DNA of 64,000 nucleotides from JAFDWI01 sp964544305 (lineage in GTDB: Bacteria > Actinomycetota > Acidimicrobiia > Acidimicrobiales > Iamiaceae): contig CAZJAZ010000003.1 of NCBI GenBank assembly GCA_964544305.1, positions 62,001-126,000 of the forward strand, given 5' to 3'. Each line of letters starts with the position of its first letter. Positions within the stretch are counted from its first letter, which is position 1. Positions 36,882 to 45,434 of this stretch are shown here, one piece after another. The position numbers and the translations under genes were made by a program. The notes beneath the pieces were generated by a model, which was given only the letters and a program-made list of their open reading frames with translations, was not told where the DNA came from and did no database searches.

Positions 36882-37449
36882 CGTCGCTTCGGCGTGGCCG
36901 ATTCGCCGACCGGCCTGGGGGTTCAACGCCCGGGGCCCGATGTCCGATGGCAATCGTGCCCGCGGCCCGATGGTTGGTTGGCACGCCAAAGCATTCGAGC
37001 ACGGCCTGCTCATGGTCAAACAACCCAAAGAGACATGCACTCATGTTCGCTTCTTCCACCGCTAACAGGAGCGTTTGAATTGCCATGCCGGCATCTACAA
37101 ACCAGTACGGGATCGGCCACGCATCTTGGCGTTCACCAAGTCCTGATTTCGCCTTATCGCTCTCGCTGTAGCGAGCAACATAGGCACCTGGATCCACTAT
37201 GGCAATGACCAGGACCGGAGCCTCAAGCAAGCCTGGATACGAAAAAGTAGCTCGGCGCTCTCCCAACGTTATTGACCAGTAGCGATCAACGTCGTCTGGA
37301 TCAGTGAGCACCAACCAGTCAAGACCTTGCGCGTTACCGGCCGATGGCACATTTGCGGCCAAGTCAAGCGTGACATCAAGCCACGCGTTGTCGACCGGCA
37401 CATTTGCATACACGCGACGCATCCGCCGCGAAGCGACGAGATCCGCCAT
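36859..37449 (-). CDS. nitroreductase-family flavoprotein
   Basis: A 196-residue protein with an FMN-binding nitroreductase pattern: SRRMRRVY near the N terminus, ANVPSAGNAQGLDWLVLTD, and a C-terminal DAGMAIQTLLLAVEEANMSACLFGLFD. It probably reduces a quinone, nitro or related electrophile with NAD(P)H. ATG at 37449 is chosen; the frame extends upstream into the preceding gene, which stops at 37475, so the two are likely co-transcribed. The substrate is unknown. Confidence 0.85.
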   Translation of the reverse strand: MADLVASRRMRRVYANVPVDNAWLDVTLDLAANVPSAGNAQGLDWLVLTDPDDVDRYWSITLGERRATFSYPGLLEAPVLVIAIVDPGAYVARYSESDKAKSGLGERQDAWPIPYWFVDAGMAIQTLLLAVEEANMSACLFGLFDHEQAVLECFGVPTNHRAAGTIAIGHRAPGVEPPGRSANRPRRSDVIHRARW

Positions 37450-37474
37450 CAAGCTGGGTTGAGGTGTTGGAATG

Positions 37475-38146
37475 TCAGTCGCCAAGTTTGACGAGGTCGT
37501 CGGCAAGTGCCCAGCCACAGGCAATGAGCATCGAACCATCCATTGGGTTGATGTCCGCAAACAGACCGTGGACCTTCTTGTCAATGGCTTGGGGTTTCAT
37601 TGATTCGTGGGACAAAAGTACCGGTGGTGAGTCTTTGGTCGTTGCGATGAACGTGTGCTCGTCGTAGCCACTCGCGGGAAGCCCAAAACGCTTGACCAAG
37701 CGGCGCCCCCATGCACGCTCTTCTCCGTTCGCAACATAATCGGGCCGCGGAACAATGTCGACCAGCGACTTGTATGCTTCGAAAGCGTCAGCCGACCCCA
37801 TGCGGGCTCCAACGAGCACATCTTCGTCGGGGAATGCCATAACGGCACGATGCATTTGTTCGGTCATGATCGCTCGAAGCACCGTCGATCGTTTGGCGTT
37901 GCGCGCCACTGACGCGAGCCCAAATATCACCGCCGGCGTGCCACCAATCCGTTCCAGAGTGGTGAACGCAAAACCACGCAGTTTGTTGTTCTCGCGAACC
38001 TGTGTGATGAGTACCCACTGCTCGGCTTGCTTTGAGATTTCACCGATCTCATAGCAGTGCGCGGTCCCCGCGCAAAGGTCGGCCATCTCGGCCAACTCCG
38101 AATCACTGAGTGCTGTGCAGTCTTTGCTTTCGGTTTCGGTCGCCAT
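37475..38146 (-). CDS. conserved-looking protein of unknown function
   Basis: A 223-residue soluble protein that I do not assign to a family. It has two clustered Cys residues near the N terminus (MADLCAGTAHCYEIG), a beta-rich middle (VLITQVRENNKLRGFAFTTLERIGGTPAVIFGLASV) with a loose GNAT-like look, a basic ERAWGRRLVKRFGLP segment and a hydrophobic C terminus. It is upstream of and probably co-transcribed with the nitroreductase. The divergent acyl-CoA ligase begins 163 nt away. Confidence 0.75.
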   Translation of the reverse strand: MATETESKDCTALSDSELAEMADLCAGTAHCYEIGEISKQAEQWVLITQVRENNKLRGFAFTTLERIGGTPAVIFGLASVARNAKRSTVLRAIMTEQMHRAVMAFPDEDVLVGARMGSADAFEAYKSLVDIVPRPDYVANGEERAWGRRLVKRFGLPASGYDEHTFIATTKDSPPVLLSHESMKPQAIDKKVHGLFADINPMDGSMLIACGWALADDLVKLGD

Positions 38147-38309
38147 TGTGAGTAATTCGCTCCCCTACGTGCGCTCGGTCCGACCCCTCTAGTCCACTCG
38201 TTTTCACCATCTCATGCAAACTCAGCGCCCGTAGCTCAGCGTTTTTGTTTGCCTAGCACCGGTAATATGAGGTCTCACTAACGCACGCCACACGCTAGGA
38301 CTTCCCGTT
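38147..38309. promoter_or_regulatory. divergent intergenic region with -10-like box and tRNA-like 16-mer
   Basis: This 163-nt gene-free stretch separates the divergent unknown gene and the lipid-region acyl-CoA ligase. A TAATAT box at 38263-38268, about 40 nt before the ligase start, could be a -10 element, but no well-spaced -35 was found. GCGCCCGTAGCTCAGC at 38225-38240 equals the usual 5' end of a tRNA but no cloverleaf follows. Confidence 0.35.
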
Positions 38310-39905
38310 GTGACGCACTTCAATTTGGCTGATTTGTTCGAATCGGTGGCGCAAACAGTGCCTGATCGCACCGCGGTGATCGCAGGAAACAAGCGGGTGT
38401 CGTATGCCCAGCTCAACGACCGGTCAAATCGACTCGCAACACTGTTCCTTCAAAACGGGATTGGTGCCGGCGATTTCGTTGGAATCCAGTTGCCAAATGG
38501 CAACGAGTACCTTGAGGCAATGTTGGCGGCATTCAAGGTTCGCGCCGTTCCTGTCAACGTCAACTACCGCTATGTCGGATCCGAATTGCGTTATCTCTTT
38601 TCTGACGCCGGTCTCGTTGGACTCGTCGTCCATTCGAACTATGCGGATGCGGCGCTCGACGCGCTTGAGGTGCTCGATGATGTGCGTTTTATCTGCCAGG
38701 TTGGACCGAATTGCAATTACGAATCGCTGCTCTCATCGGTTGCGGTCAATTCGAGCGTGGAGACGATAGACCGCAGTGCCGACGATCTCTACTGCGTGTA
38801 CACGGGTGGCACGACTGGGTTTCCCAAAGGTGTCTTGTGGCGTCATGAAGACATCTTTTTTGCGGCGCTTGGGGGTGGGGACCACTACCAAATCGGTGAT
38901 CACATCACCGAACCAAAACAGCTCTGCCAACGCATTCCAGAGACCGGAATGGTCGCGTTGTCAACTCCCCCTTTCATGCACGCCTCTGGCCATTGGCTTG
39001 CGTTCATGATGCTCTTTGGTGGCGGAACAGTTGTCACGCTGGAGGGTGGAATCTTCGACGCGCTCGCCACATGGGAACTTGTCGACCGAGAACGAGTGAA
39101 TGTACTTGTCGTTGTCGGCGATGCAATGGCCCGCCCACTTGTTGAAATCCTTGAATCAAATTCTGGTCGGTTTGATCTTTCATCGCTCATGGCGTTGGGA
39201 TCAGGAGGTGCACTCTTTTCACCCGCGACAAAAGCCCGCTTTCGATCGCTGCTCCCGAACCTGATTATTCGAGACGCTTTTGGTTCGTCAGAGACCGGGC
39301 AGGTCGGTGGCTCAGCCGCCATGGATAACCCCAATGGCCCCCCGCAGCTCAAAGTCGACGCGATCACAACGGTGTTCGATGACGATCTCTCTGAGGTGGC
39401 GCCCGGATCAGGCGTGAGTGGCCAATTGGCACGAAGCGGGCACGTGCCAATTGGTTACCTGGGCGACCCGATCAAGACTGCCGAAACTTTTGTTACGGTC
39501 AAATACACACGGTGGGTCTTGCCAGGCGACATGGCAACTGTTGATGCAGATGGAACGATCAATATTTTGGGTCGTGCATCGCAGTGCATCAATACCGGTG
39601 GAGAAAAGGTGTACCCCGACGAGGTCGAGGCAGTCCTCAAATCGCATCACGATGTCAACGACGTGCTCGTTGTAGGGGTCCCCGATGACACGTGGGGGCA
39701 GGCAGTATGTGCGGTCGTTTCAACGAATGGATCGCCAACGCTTACAGCGCTGCAAGCGCATGCTCGAAACGACCTTGCGGGTTACAAGATCCCGCGTCAC
39801 CTCGTGGTTGTTGACACAATTGTGCGCTCGCCAAGTGGCAAACCCGACTACCGGTGGGCTCAAGAAGTCGCCGTCGCCCAATTGAACGCGAACCTGACGT
39901 CATGA
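38310..39905 (+). CDS. acyl-CoA synthetase (FadD/ANL family) heading a lipid gene group
   Basis: A 531-residue ANL enzyme. Motifs are VYTGGTTGFPKGVLWRHEDI, FGSSETGQVGGSA, GRASQCINTGGEKVYPDEVE and C-terminal Lys in RSPSGKPDYRWAQE. The motif wording is close to actinobacterial ligases such as the FadD19 group, but this is by eye only. It starts (GTG at 38310, read MTHFNLADLFE) after a 163-nt intergenic region and overlaps the WS/DGAT gene by 4 nt, so it likely supplies acyl-CoA for wax ester or triacylglycerol synthesis. Confidence 0.92.
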   Translation: MTHFNLADLFESVAQTVPDRTAVIAGNKRVSYAQLNDRSNRLATLFLQNGIGAGDFVGIQLPNGNEYLEAMLAAFKVRAVPVNVNYRYVGSELRYLFSDAGLVGLVVHSNYADAALDALEVLDDVRFICQVGPNCNYESLLSSVAVNSSVETIDRSADDLYCVYTGGTTGFPKGVLWRHEDIFFAALGGGDHYQIGDHITEPKQLCQRIPETGMVALSTPPFMHASGHWLAFMMLFGGGTVVTLEGGIFDALATWELVDRERVNVLVVVGDAMARPLVEILESNSGRFDLSSLMALGSGGALFSPATKARFRSLLPNLIIRDAFGSSETGQVGGSAAMDNPNGPPQLKVDAITTVFDDDLSEVAPGSGVSGQLARSGHVPIGYLGDPIKTAETFVTVKYTRWVLPGDMATVDADGTINILGRASQCINTGGEKVYPDEVEAVLKSHHDVNDVLVVGVPDDTWGQAVCAVVSTNGSPTLTALQAHARNDLAGYKIPRHLVVVDTIVRSPSGKPDYRWAQEVAVAQLNANLTS

Positions 39906-41299
39906 AAGTTGTTTCTGGCCTCGACGCGCGATTCTTGTACTCGTCGACTCCAACCGTGCACATGCACACTCTCAAAGTGGTCATTGTCGACGTGTCACAG
40001 AGAACGAGCGTGTTGACCGACGGGGAACTACTCGAATTGATCGAAGCGTCGCTCGACCGTATGCCTGTCTTGCGACGTCGCATCTTGGATGCCCCCCACG
40101 GCCTGGGCAACCCCGTCATGGTTGACGATCCAGCATTTGATATTTCCTTGCACCTACGGCACGAAACATTGAGCGCCCCAGGCGACCGAAAACAACTTGA
40201 CCAGCTCATCGGCACGCTCATTGCCAAACCGCTTGCCCGAGACCGTCCGTTGTGGGAAATGACCATCGTTGACGGACTTAAAGACAACCACATCGCCTTT
40301 GTTATGAAGCTCCATCACAGCCTCGCTGATGGTCTTGCATCGGTGGCGCTCTTAGAGAATGCATTTGTGATCGATCCTGACGACGCACGTGAAGAAACTT
40401 TTCACCCAGCGCCATTACCGACGACCCGCGAGCACTACCTTGCCATTGCTTCCGGGGCGCGCAAAGCAGCAAGAACGTTTCCACGAGTTGTGAAACAAAC
40501 CGCGGTCGGTTTGCGAGCATCCCGGAAAGCGAAACGTGTTGAGACCGCAAAACTTGCTGGCCCATTCAGCGGTCCACGAACACCATTCAATGTGTCGTTA
40601 ACTGCCGATCGGACGTTTGCGACCCTCAGCCTTCCCCTTGACGAAATTCTTCGCCTGAAACAGGCCGCGGGGATTTCTCTCAATGATGCGTTCTTGAGCT
40701 TGTGCTCAGGGGGAATTCGGCGCTACTTAGAACGCGCCAATGCTGGAGTGCAAACAAGTTTGATTGCGTCTGTGCCCATGGCAACACGAACCAAACGGGC
40801 ACGCCTGTCAGGCAATCATCTTGACAATCTGATGTTGGTGGTTCATAGCAACATTGTTGAACCGACCGAGCGGGCGCAATCGATCCATGAGTCGGCACAG
40901 GCGGCGCGACGGGTGCGAAACGCTTTTGGCACCGAACTTTTCGAACTTCGATCCGGTCTCATCCCCGCGGGCCTTCACGGTCTCCTTCCTCGACTTTGGG
41001 GCTTGACCAGACTTTCCAACAGGGTGCGTCCACCGTTGAACTTCATTGCGTCAAATGTCCGCGGCCCGCGTGAACCAATGCGTCTTGACGGGGCTGTTGT
41101 GACGTCGCTGTTCTCGTGTGGACCTATTTTGGAAGGGATTGGTTTGAACATCACTGCGTGGAGCTACGCCGACCAGCTCGACATTTCAATCCTTGGCTGC
41201 TCCGCTTCGTTACCTGACCCGTGGGTCCTCGCCAACGACATCTCCGCTGAACTTGCGTTGTGGACCCGGGACGAAAGCCCCGAGACAACGAATCACTAA
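39902..41299 (+). CDS. WS/DGAT wax ester synthase / diacylglycerol acyltransferase
   Basis: A 465-residue condensation-fold acyltransferase of the WS/DGAT family. The catalytic motif HHxxxDG is intact (MKLHHSLADGLA); PLWEMTIVDGL precedes it, and the C-terminal NFIASNVRGPREPMRLDGA and GIGLNITAWSYADQLDISI segments are the second family signature. It esterifies fatty alcohol or diacylglycerol with acyl-CoA to make storage lipid at the membrane. Its ATG (MKVVSGLD) overlaps the upstream ligase by 4 nt. Confidence 0.95.
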   Translation: MKVVSGLDARFLYSSTPTVHMHTLKVVIVDVSQRTSVLTDGELLELIEASLDRMPVLRRRILDAPHGLGNPVMVDDPAFDISLHLRHETLSAPGDRKQLDQLIGTLIAKPLARDRPLWEMTIVDGLKDNHIAFVMKLHHSLADGLASVALLENAFVIDPDDAREETFHPAPLPTTREHYLAIASGARKAARTFPRVVKQTAVGLRASRKAKRVETAKLAGPFSGPRTPFNVSLTADRTFATLSLPLDEILRLKQAAGISLNDAFLSLCSGGIRRYLERANAGVQTSLIASVPMATRTKRARLSGNHLDNLMLVVHSNIVEPTERAQSIHESAQAARRVRNAFGTELFELRSGLIPAGLHGLLPRLWGLTRLSNRVRPPLNFIASNVRGPREPMRLDGAVVTSLFSCGPILEGIGLNITAWSYADQLDISILGCSASLPDPWVLANDISAELALWTRDESPETTNH

Positions 41300-41345
41300 C
41301 CCCCCTACGGTCAAGTGCAAAGACCCGCTACCTGGGGAGATCCGA

Positions 41346-42683
41346 ATGTCAAATGGCGAGTCACCTCCTGCAACGTCATCACCTTGCCCCACGTCGCCGC
41401 GACCATGGTTCCATCCCTTGGCACCAATTGACCACAGCGTCGCCGTCTATCGAACCTTTGAACGACGTTTCTATTCACATCCGCTGGGGCGACTCGCGTT
41501 GGCGGGGCCACGAACGGCACACTTTGTCGCAAGCCAGGCGGTCGGATTTCGCCCCAAAGGAGTTCCGCGGGCGCGCCTGACGCCAGGGCTTGTCAGCCAG
41601 GTGGTGATGGATGAGTCGATCATGGCGGTTGTGGTCGGACCAAACCGCTTCCCACGCCGCGCCGACTACCTGCGTGTCAGCGACGAACTCGCGCGCGCAC
41701 TTTCGCTCTTCACCGAAAAAGGCTGGATCGACTCTCCAGCATCGTTCCACCACGATCCTCCACCGCTCATTCATCCTTCGTTCAGCCGTGGCTGGGCGCT
41801 CGGTCAAAGCTACGACCGCCTGACGTGGCCCTCAGATTTTGAACCGAATCTCGGTGTCCCTGGAACGGATCGATGGCTCGCATTTGAAGCAAACCGAACC
41901 GCATCAGCCTGGGTACTTCGTCATCCCGGCGGACCACGCCCCTGGGTCATCTGCGTGCATGGTTTTGGAACGGGCACAACATTCATGGATCTGTTTAGCT
42001 TTCGCGCACGGAGGCTCCATGCCGAGCTTGGTGTCAACATCGCGGCGATTGTGCTTCCCGTTCACGGGCCGCGTCGCCCAAGCCGTTTGAGCGGTGAAGA
42101 GTTCTTGGGCTTTGACATGATGAATGCGGTGCATGGTCTCACCCAGGCCATTTGGGATGTGCGGCGACTTTTGACCTGGGTGCAACAACAAGATCCGCAG
42201 GGAGTCGCGCTCTTTGGAGTGTCACTTGGTGCCATGGTGAGCGCACTTGTCGCTTCGTTTGAAGCGGAACTTGACCTCGTGCTTGCAGGTATCCCCGTGG
42301 TTGACTTTTGTGACTTGATTATTCACCATGCGCCACACAACTTGCAGCTTCGAAGTGTTGAACACGAGATTCTTGATGGCACGGCGCAACGAGTCCACCG
42401 GGTGGTCTCGCCCCTTGCCCTGCCCCCCAAGACTCCACTCCATGCTCGAGCGATTTTCGCAGGCCTCGGCGACCGCCTGGCCACGACCGAGCAAGCACGA
42501 CGCCTCTACGACCATTGGGATCAGCCCCAAACCTGTTGGTTCGCGGGAAACCACGTTGGCTATCTCTGGTCGGACTCGGTCTGGAAGTTTGTGTATGCCA
42601 CCCTGAGTGATCGGGGCCTCGTTACCACAGATAACCCAGTTTCGGCCGCGAAGAAGCTGGCGAGGCGGCGTCTCAGCCGATGA
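41346..42683 (+). CDS. alpha/beta hydrolase with long N-terminal domain
   Basis: A 445-residue protein. The N-terminal 160 residues have no recognised motif; a hydrolase core follows with WVICVHGFGTGTTFMDLFSF, the nucleophile elbow ALFGVSLGAMVSAL, and a late Asp/His set (IFAGLGDRLATTEQ; CWFAGNHVGYLW). No signal peptide is seen. Position after WS/DGAT suggests a lipase or esterase working on storage lipid or acyl chains, but this is inference. Start ATG at 41346 (MSNGESPP); the longer open frame overlaps WS/DGAT. Its end overlaps the convergent PlsC-like gene by 11 nt. Confidence 0.82.
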   Translation: MSNGESPPATSSPCPTSPRPWFHPLAPIDHSVAVYRTFERRFYSHPLGRLALAGPRTAHFVASQAVGFRPKGVPRARLTPGLVSQVVMDESIMAVVVGPNRFPRRADYLRVSDELARALSLFTEKGWIDSPASFHHDPPPLIHPSFSRGWALGQSYDRLTWPSDFEPNLGVPGTDRWLAFEANRTASAWVLRHPGGPRPWVICVHGFGTGTTFMDLFSFRARRLHAELGVNIAAIVLPVHGPRRPSRLSGEEFLGFDMMNAVHGLTQAIWDVRRLLTWVQQQDPQGVALFGVSLGAMVSALVASFEAELDLVLAGIPVVDFCDLIIHHAPHNLQLRSVEHEILDGTAQRVHRVVSPLALPPKTPLHARAIFAGLGDRLATTEQARRLYDHWDQPQTCWFAGNHVGYLWSDSVWKFVYATLSDRGLVTTDNPVSAAKKLARRRLSR

Positions 42684-43527
42684 TCGGAAAACGCCGCTCA
42701 CCTGCAAGTCGATCCATTGCGTGCTGCATGGTCGACACCAGCTCGTCGTAACACGCATCGACGACCTTGTCATCGTTGGCCGACTTTGGTTTGAAGCGTT
42801 CTGACCAATCAATGGGTGCAAGCAACTCGGTCGTGATTTTCGCTGGCAGCGGGAATGTTGGGATTCCTCCCGGGACGATGCCAAATGGAGGACCAAGGAC
42901 CAGCGGCAGAACCGAAATTCGCAAACGCTTGTCAAGTCCGAGCCATTTCGCGAGACTCGTTCCACGCGCAAGAACCACCACGCTTTCATGCGCACCGACG
43001 GTGACCATTGGAACAACAGGTACTTGTTCGCGCAGGGCAAGCCGTATCACACCTTTGTGGCCTCCAAAATCAATGGTGTTTCGTTCACTCCAGGGTCGGA
43101 ACACCTCATGGTCTCCTCCTGGAAAGTCGATGAGAATGCCACCACTGCGCAAAACTGCTGACGCCGCTTTGGGTGAGCCTTCGACTCCACCGCCACGCTG
43201 CATTAGCGAACCAACTCCGGGAAGTCCCATCACGAACGAGTGAAACATGGTGTAGATCGGATCGTCTTCACCACGTTCTCTCCACCATGCAGAAAGCAGT
43301 ATCGGAACATCCGGCGGCATTTGACCCCCCGAATGGTTGCCAACGACAAGCATTGGCCCGGTCGTTGGTAACCGATCGAAGCCTGTGACCTCGGCTCGAA
43401 AATAAGAGGCGTACCGTTCAAACCAAGGCCGTGCCGCTCTCAAGAACGCAGGGTCTCGTGCCGCACCGACATCATCGATAGCCGATACAGCACGAGACGC
43501 AGGAACCCGCGGCTTTGAGGCGGTCAC
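42673..43527 (-). CDS. PlsC-like lysophospholipid acyltransferase family protein
   Basis: A 284-residue glycerolipid acyltransferase. Motif I is LVVGNHSGGQMPPDVPIL (His/Asp spacing longer than the classic HX4D, as in a DGAT-like subgroup), motif II is SVMQRGG-like (GSLMQRGGGVEGS), motif III FPGGDHEVFRPW, and motif IV VPVVPMV. It should acylate a lysophospholipid or related acceptor at the membrane face. It overlaps the small phasin-like gene upstream by 4 nt, so the two are translationally coupled and converge on the WS/DGAT group. Confidence 0.9.
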   Translation of the reverse strand: MTASKPRVPASRAVSAIDDVGAARDPAFLRAARPWFERYASYFRAEVTGFDRLPTTGPMLVVGNHSGGQMPPDVPILLSAWWRERGEDDPIYTMFHSFVMGLPGVGSLMQRGGGVEGSPKAASAVLRSGGILIDFPGGDHEVFRPWSERNTIDFGGHKGVIRLALREQVPVVPMVTVGAHESVVVLARGTSLAKWLGLDKRLRISVLPLVLGPPFGIVPGGIPTFPLPAKITTELLAPIDWSERFKPKSANDDKVVDACYDELVSTMQHAMDRLAGERRFPIIG

Positions 43528-43808
43528 TTGGCTTTTGTGGTTCCTTTGGTGCTTTGTCCGCCAAGAGCGCGGCCGGTCGAACCAACAATTGACGTCGCTA
43601 GGCGCGCTGACCCGTCTGTGATTGATTTTGTCAACGAGAACGCGCCATCAATGATTTGCGACCTTGGACCGTTTTCGGTGATGTCTGGCACGGCCCCATT
43701 GATTGACTGAGCAATGCCATGCATGCCATCGATTGCGCTCTGGCCAAGATCGGCCACAGAACCAATGATGCCTTCGATGCCTTTCGTGGAATCTTCAATG
43801 ATGGTCAC
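43524..43808 (-). CDS. small phasin-like amphipathic protein
   Basis: A 94-residue protein starting GTG (VTIIEDSTKGIEG) with a good AAGGAG site 7 nt upstream. It has no Cys or Trp and is composed of Ile/Gly/Ala/Ser-rich amphipathic stretches (IIGSVADLGQSAIDGMHGIAQSI; SLTKSITDGSARLATSIVGSTG), ending in a Lys/Thr tail. This composition resembles phasins or other granule-surface proteins. Coupling to an acyltransferase and nearness to WS/DGAT support a storage-granule role, but no family match is claimed. A longer frame to 43904 is not favoured. Confidence 0.65.
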   Translation of the reverse strand: MTIIEDSTKGIEGIIGSVADLGQSAIDGMHGIAQSINGAVPDITENGPRSQIIDGAFSLTKSITDGSARLATSIVGSTGRALGGQSTKGTTKAK

Positions 43809-43902
43809 GAACTGTCTCCTTGTCTGACTGCGACCTCGGTTGAGATCGTGCGGGCAGTATGACAGCCAAAAGGCACGCGCAATAGGGCCTATGGCACACT
43901 TC

Positions 43903-43965
43903 ACAGCGGAACTTGTCGCTTCAGCGCGCTGCTATGCAGCGCGCTGAAGCGACAAGTTCCGCTGT
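43903..43965. repeat. 63-nt perfect inverted repeat (30-bp arms, 3-nt loop)
   Basis: Arms 43903-43932 and 43936-43965 are exact reverse complements, separated by TAT. The arm begins ACAGCGGAACTTGTCGCTTC and contains GCGCGC near the tip. It lies in the 210-nt divergent space between the phasin-like gene and the amidase, 94 nt and 53 nt from their starts. There is no T tract on either side, so a normal terminator is unlikely. Confidence 0.95.
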
Positions 43966-44018
43966 ATGCGTTGAGATGCGGCACAAAGGTACAACGAGGA
44001 ATGTGACAAGGTGAACGA

Positions 44019-45434
44019 ATGTCTACGAGGATTAATGGCTTTGCTGACGATGCTCTTGGCGTTGACGACGCGGTTGGGGTGACACAACGGATCAAATCCG
44101 GCGATCTCCATCCATCCGAAGCGGTTGAGGCCGCGATCGCCCGCGTCGAGCGTGTCGATCCAACCCTTGGCGCCGTCGCGCACCGGGCATATGAGCGGGC
44201 GCGCAATACGGCTCGACCAATTCGCAAAGGTGACGCCAGACCATTCGCGGGAGTTCCGTCGTTTGTCAAAGACAACAATGATGTTGTCGGGATGCCGTGT
44301 CGTCACGGTTCCAAGGCCATCGACGACTCGCCCGCAACGAGCACGAACGCACCGGCGGCCCAATTCATGGCCCAGGGCTATGTCGTGCTCGGCAAGTCAA
44401 CAATGCCTGAGTTTGGCTTGACCGCAAGTACCGAGTTTGCCGATGGGACCGCAACACGGAACCCCTGGAATTCCGACTTTTCTGTCGGAGCATCGTCGGG
44501 TGGATCTGCCGCGTTGGTGGCATCGGGGGCCGTGCCTATTGCCCAAGCGAATGACGGGGGCGGTTCGATTCGCATTCCGGCCGCGGCGAACGGTCTTGTT
44601 GGACTCAAGACAACTCGTGGTCGCACATTGGACCGTCCAGGCGCACGGCAACTGCCGGTCAACCTTTCCGCCGAGGGCGTGGTCACTCGAAGCGTGCGTG
44701 ACACCGCACACCATCTCGCCGCCTTGGAACGCACGTATGCCAACAAGAAGCTCCCAAGTGTTGGACGCATCGAAGGTCCGTCAAATCGTCGTTTGCGCAT
44801 TGGTGTTGCCCGGTGCTCGCCGTCAGGCATTGCTGTTGATCCGATCACGATGGCCGATACGCAAGCAACCGCAGACTTACTCGGCGACCTTGGCCATCAC
44901 ATTGATGAAGTTACCCTCCCGACGGGTCGGCATTTCGTCAACGACTTCGGCCTGTATTGGGGTTTCATGGCGCAACTGATGACGAGCGCGATGCGAGTCG
45001 ATCATCGGGGCCATTTTGATCCGGACAAGCTTGACCCAATCACCAAAGGCTTGATGGCCAAATGGAGGTCTGAGTGGCTACATACCCCGAGGGCGATTCG
45101 GAGGCTGCGCGCCGCACGAGCTGACTACGACGCCATGTTTGCCACGCACGATCTCGTTCTGAGCCCCACGCTGAATCATCCCACCCCACGTATCGGGGAG
45201 CTAGACCCACGTCTTGGGTTCGATGAGTTATTCGAGCGGATGACGAACTTCGTGGGTTTCACTCCGGTCAACAACATTTGCGGTGGCCCCGCGATCGTCT
45301 TACCGACCGCTCTTGACGAGCGAGGTTTGCCCGGATCGGTGCATTTCAGTGCCGGCTGGGGTGACGAGGCGACACTGCTCGAGTTGGCGTTCGAGATCGA
45401 AGCCGCTCGTCCGTTCCCTCGTGTTGACATCTGA
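44019..45434 (+). CDS. amidase-signature-family hydrolase
   Basis: A 471-residue amidase. The Ser-cisSer-Lys triad is visible: Lys in PSFVKDNNDV, the Gly/Ser-rich FSVGASSGGSAALVASGAVPIAQANDGGGSIRIPAA segment with cis-Ser and catalytic Ser. It hydrolyses an amide such as a nylon-type oligomer, carbamoyl or aryl-acyl amide; substrate not known. Start ATG 44019 follows AAGGTG. Its last 135 nt overlap the 3' end of the convergent ctaG gene, an unusually long antiparallel coding overlap. Confidence 0.92.
   Translation: MSTRINGFADDALGVDDAVGVTQRIKSGDLHPSEAVEAAIARVERVDPTLGAVAHRAYERARNTARPIRKGDARPFAGVPSFVKDNNDVVGMPCRHGSKAIDDSPATSTNAPAAQFMAQGYVVLGKSTMPEFGLTASTEFADGTATRNPWNSDFSVGASSGGSAALVASGAVPIAQANDGGGSIRIPAAANGLVGLKTTRGRTLDRPGARQLPVNLSAEGVVTRSVRDTAHHLAALERTYANKKLPSVGRIEGPSNRRLRIGVARCSPSGIAVDPITMADTQATADLLGDLGHHIDEVTLPTGRHFVNDFGLYWGFMAQLMTSAMRVDHRGHFDPDKLDPITKGLMAKWRSEWLHTPRAIRRLRAARADYDAMFATHDLVLSPTLNHPTPRIGELDPRLGFDELFERMTNFVGFTPVNNICGGPAIVLPTALDERGLPGSVHFSAGWGDEATLLELAFEIEAARPFPRVDI

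Noticed and set aside
43903..43965. Reading the 63-nt palindrome as a rho-independent terminator
   Set aside because: It lies between divergent starts rather than at a gene end, and neither side has a T tract.
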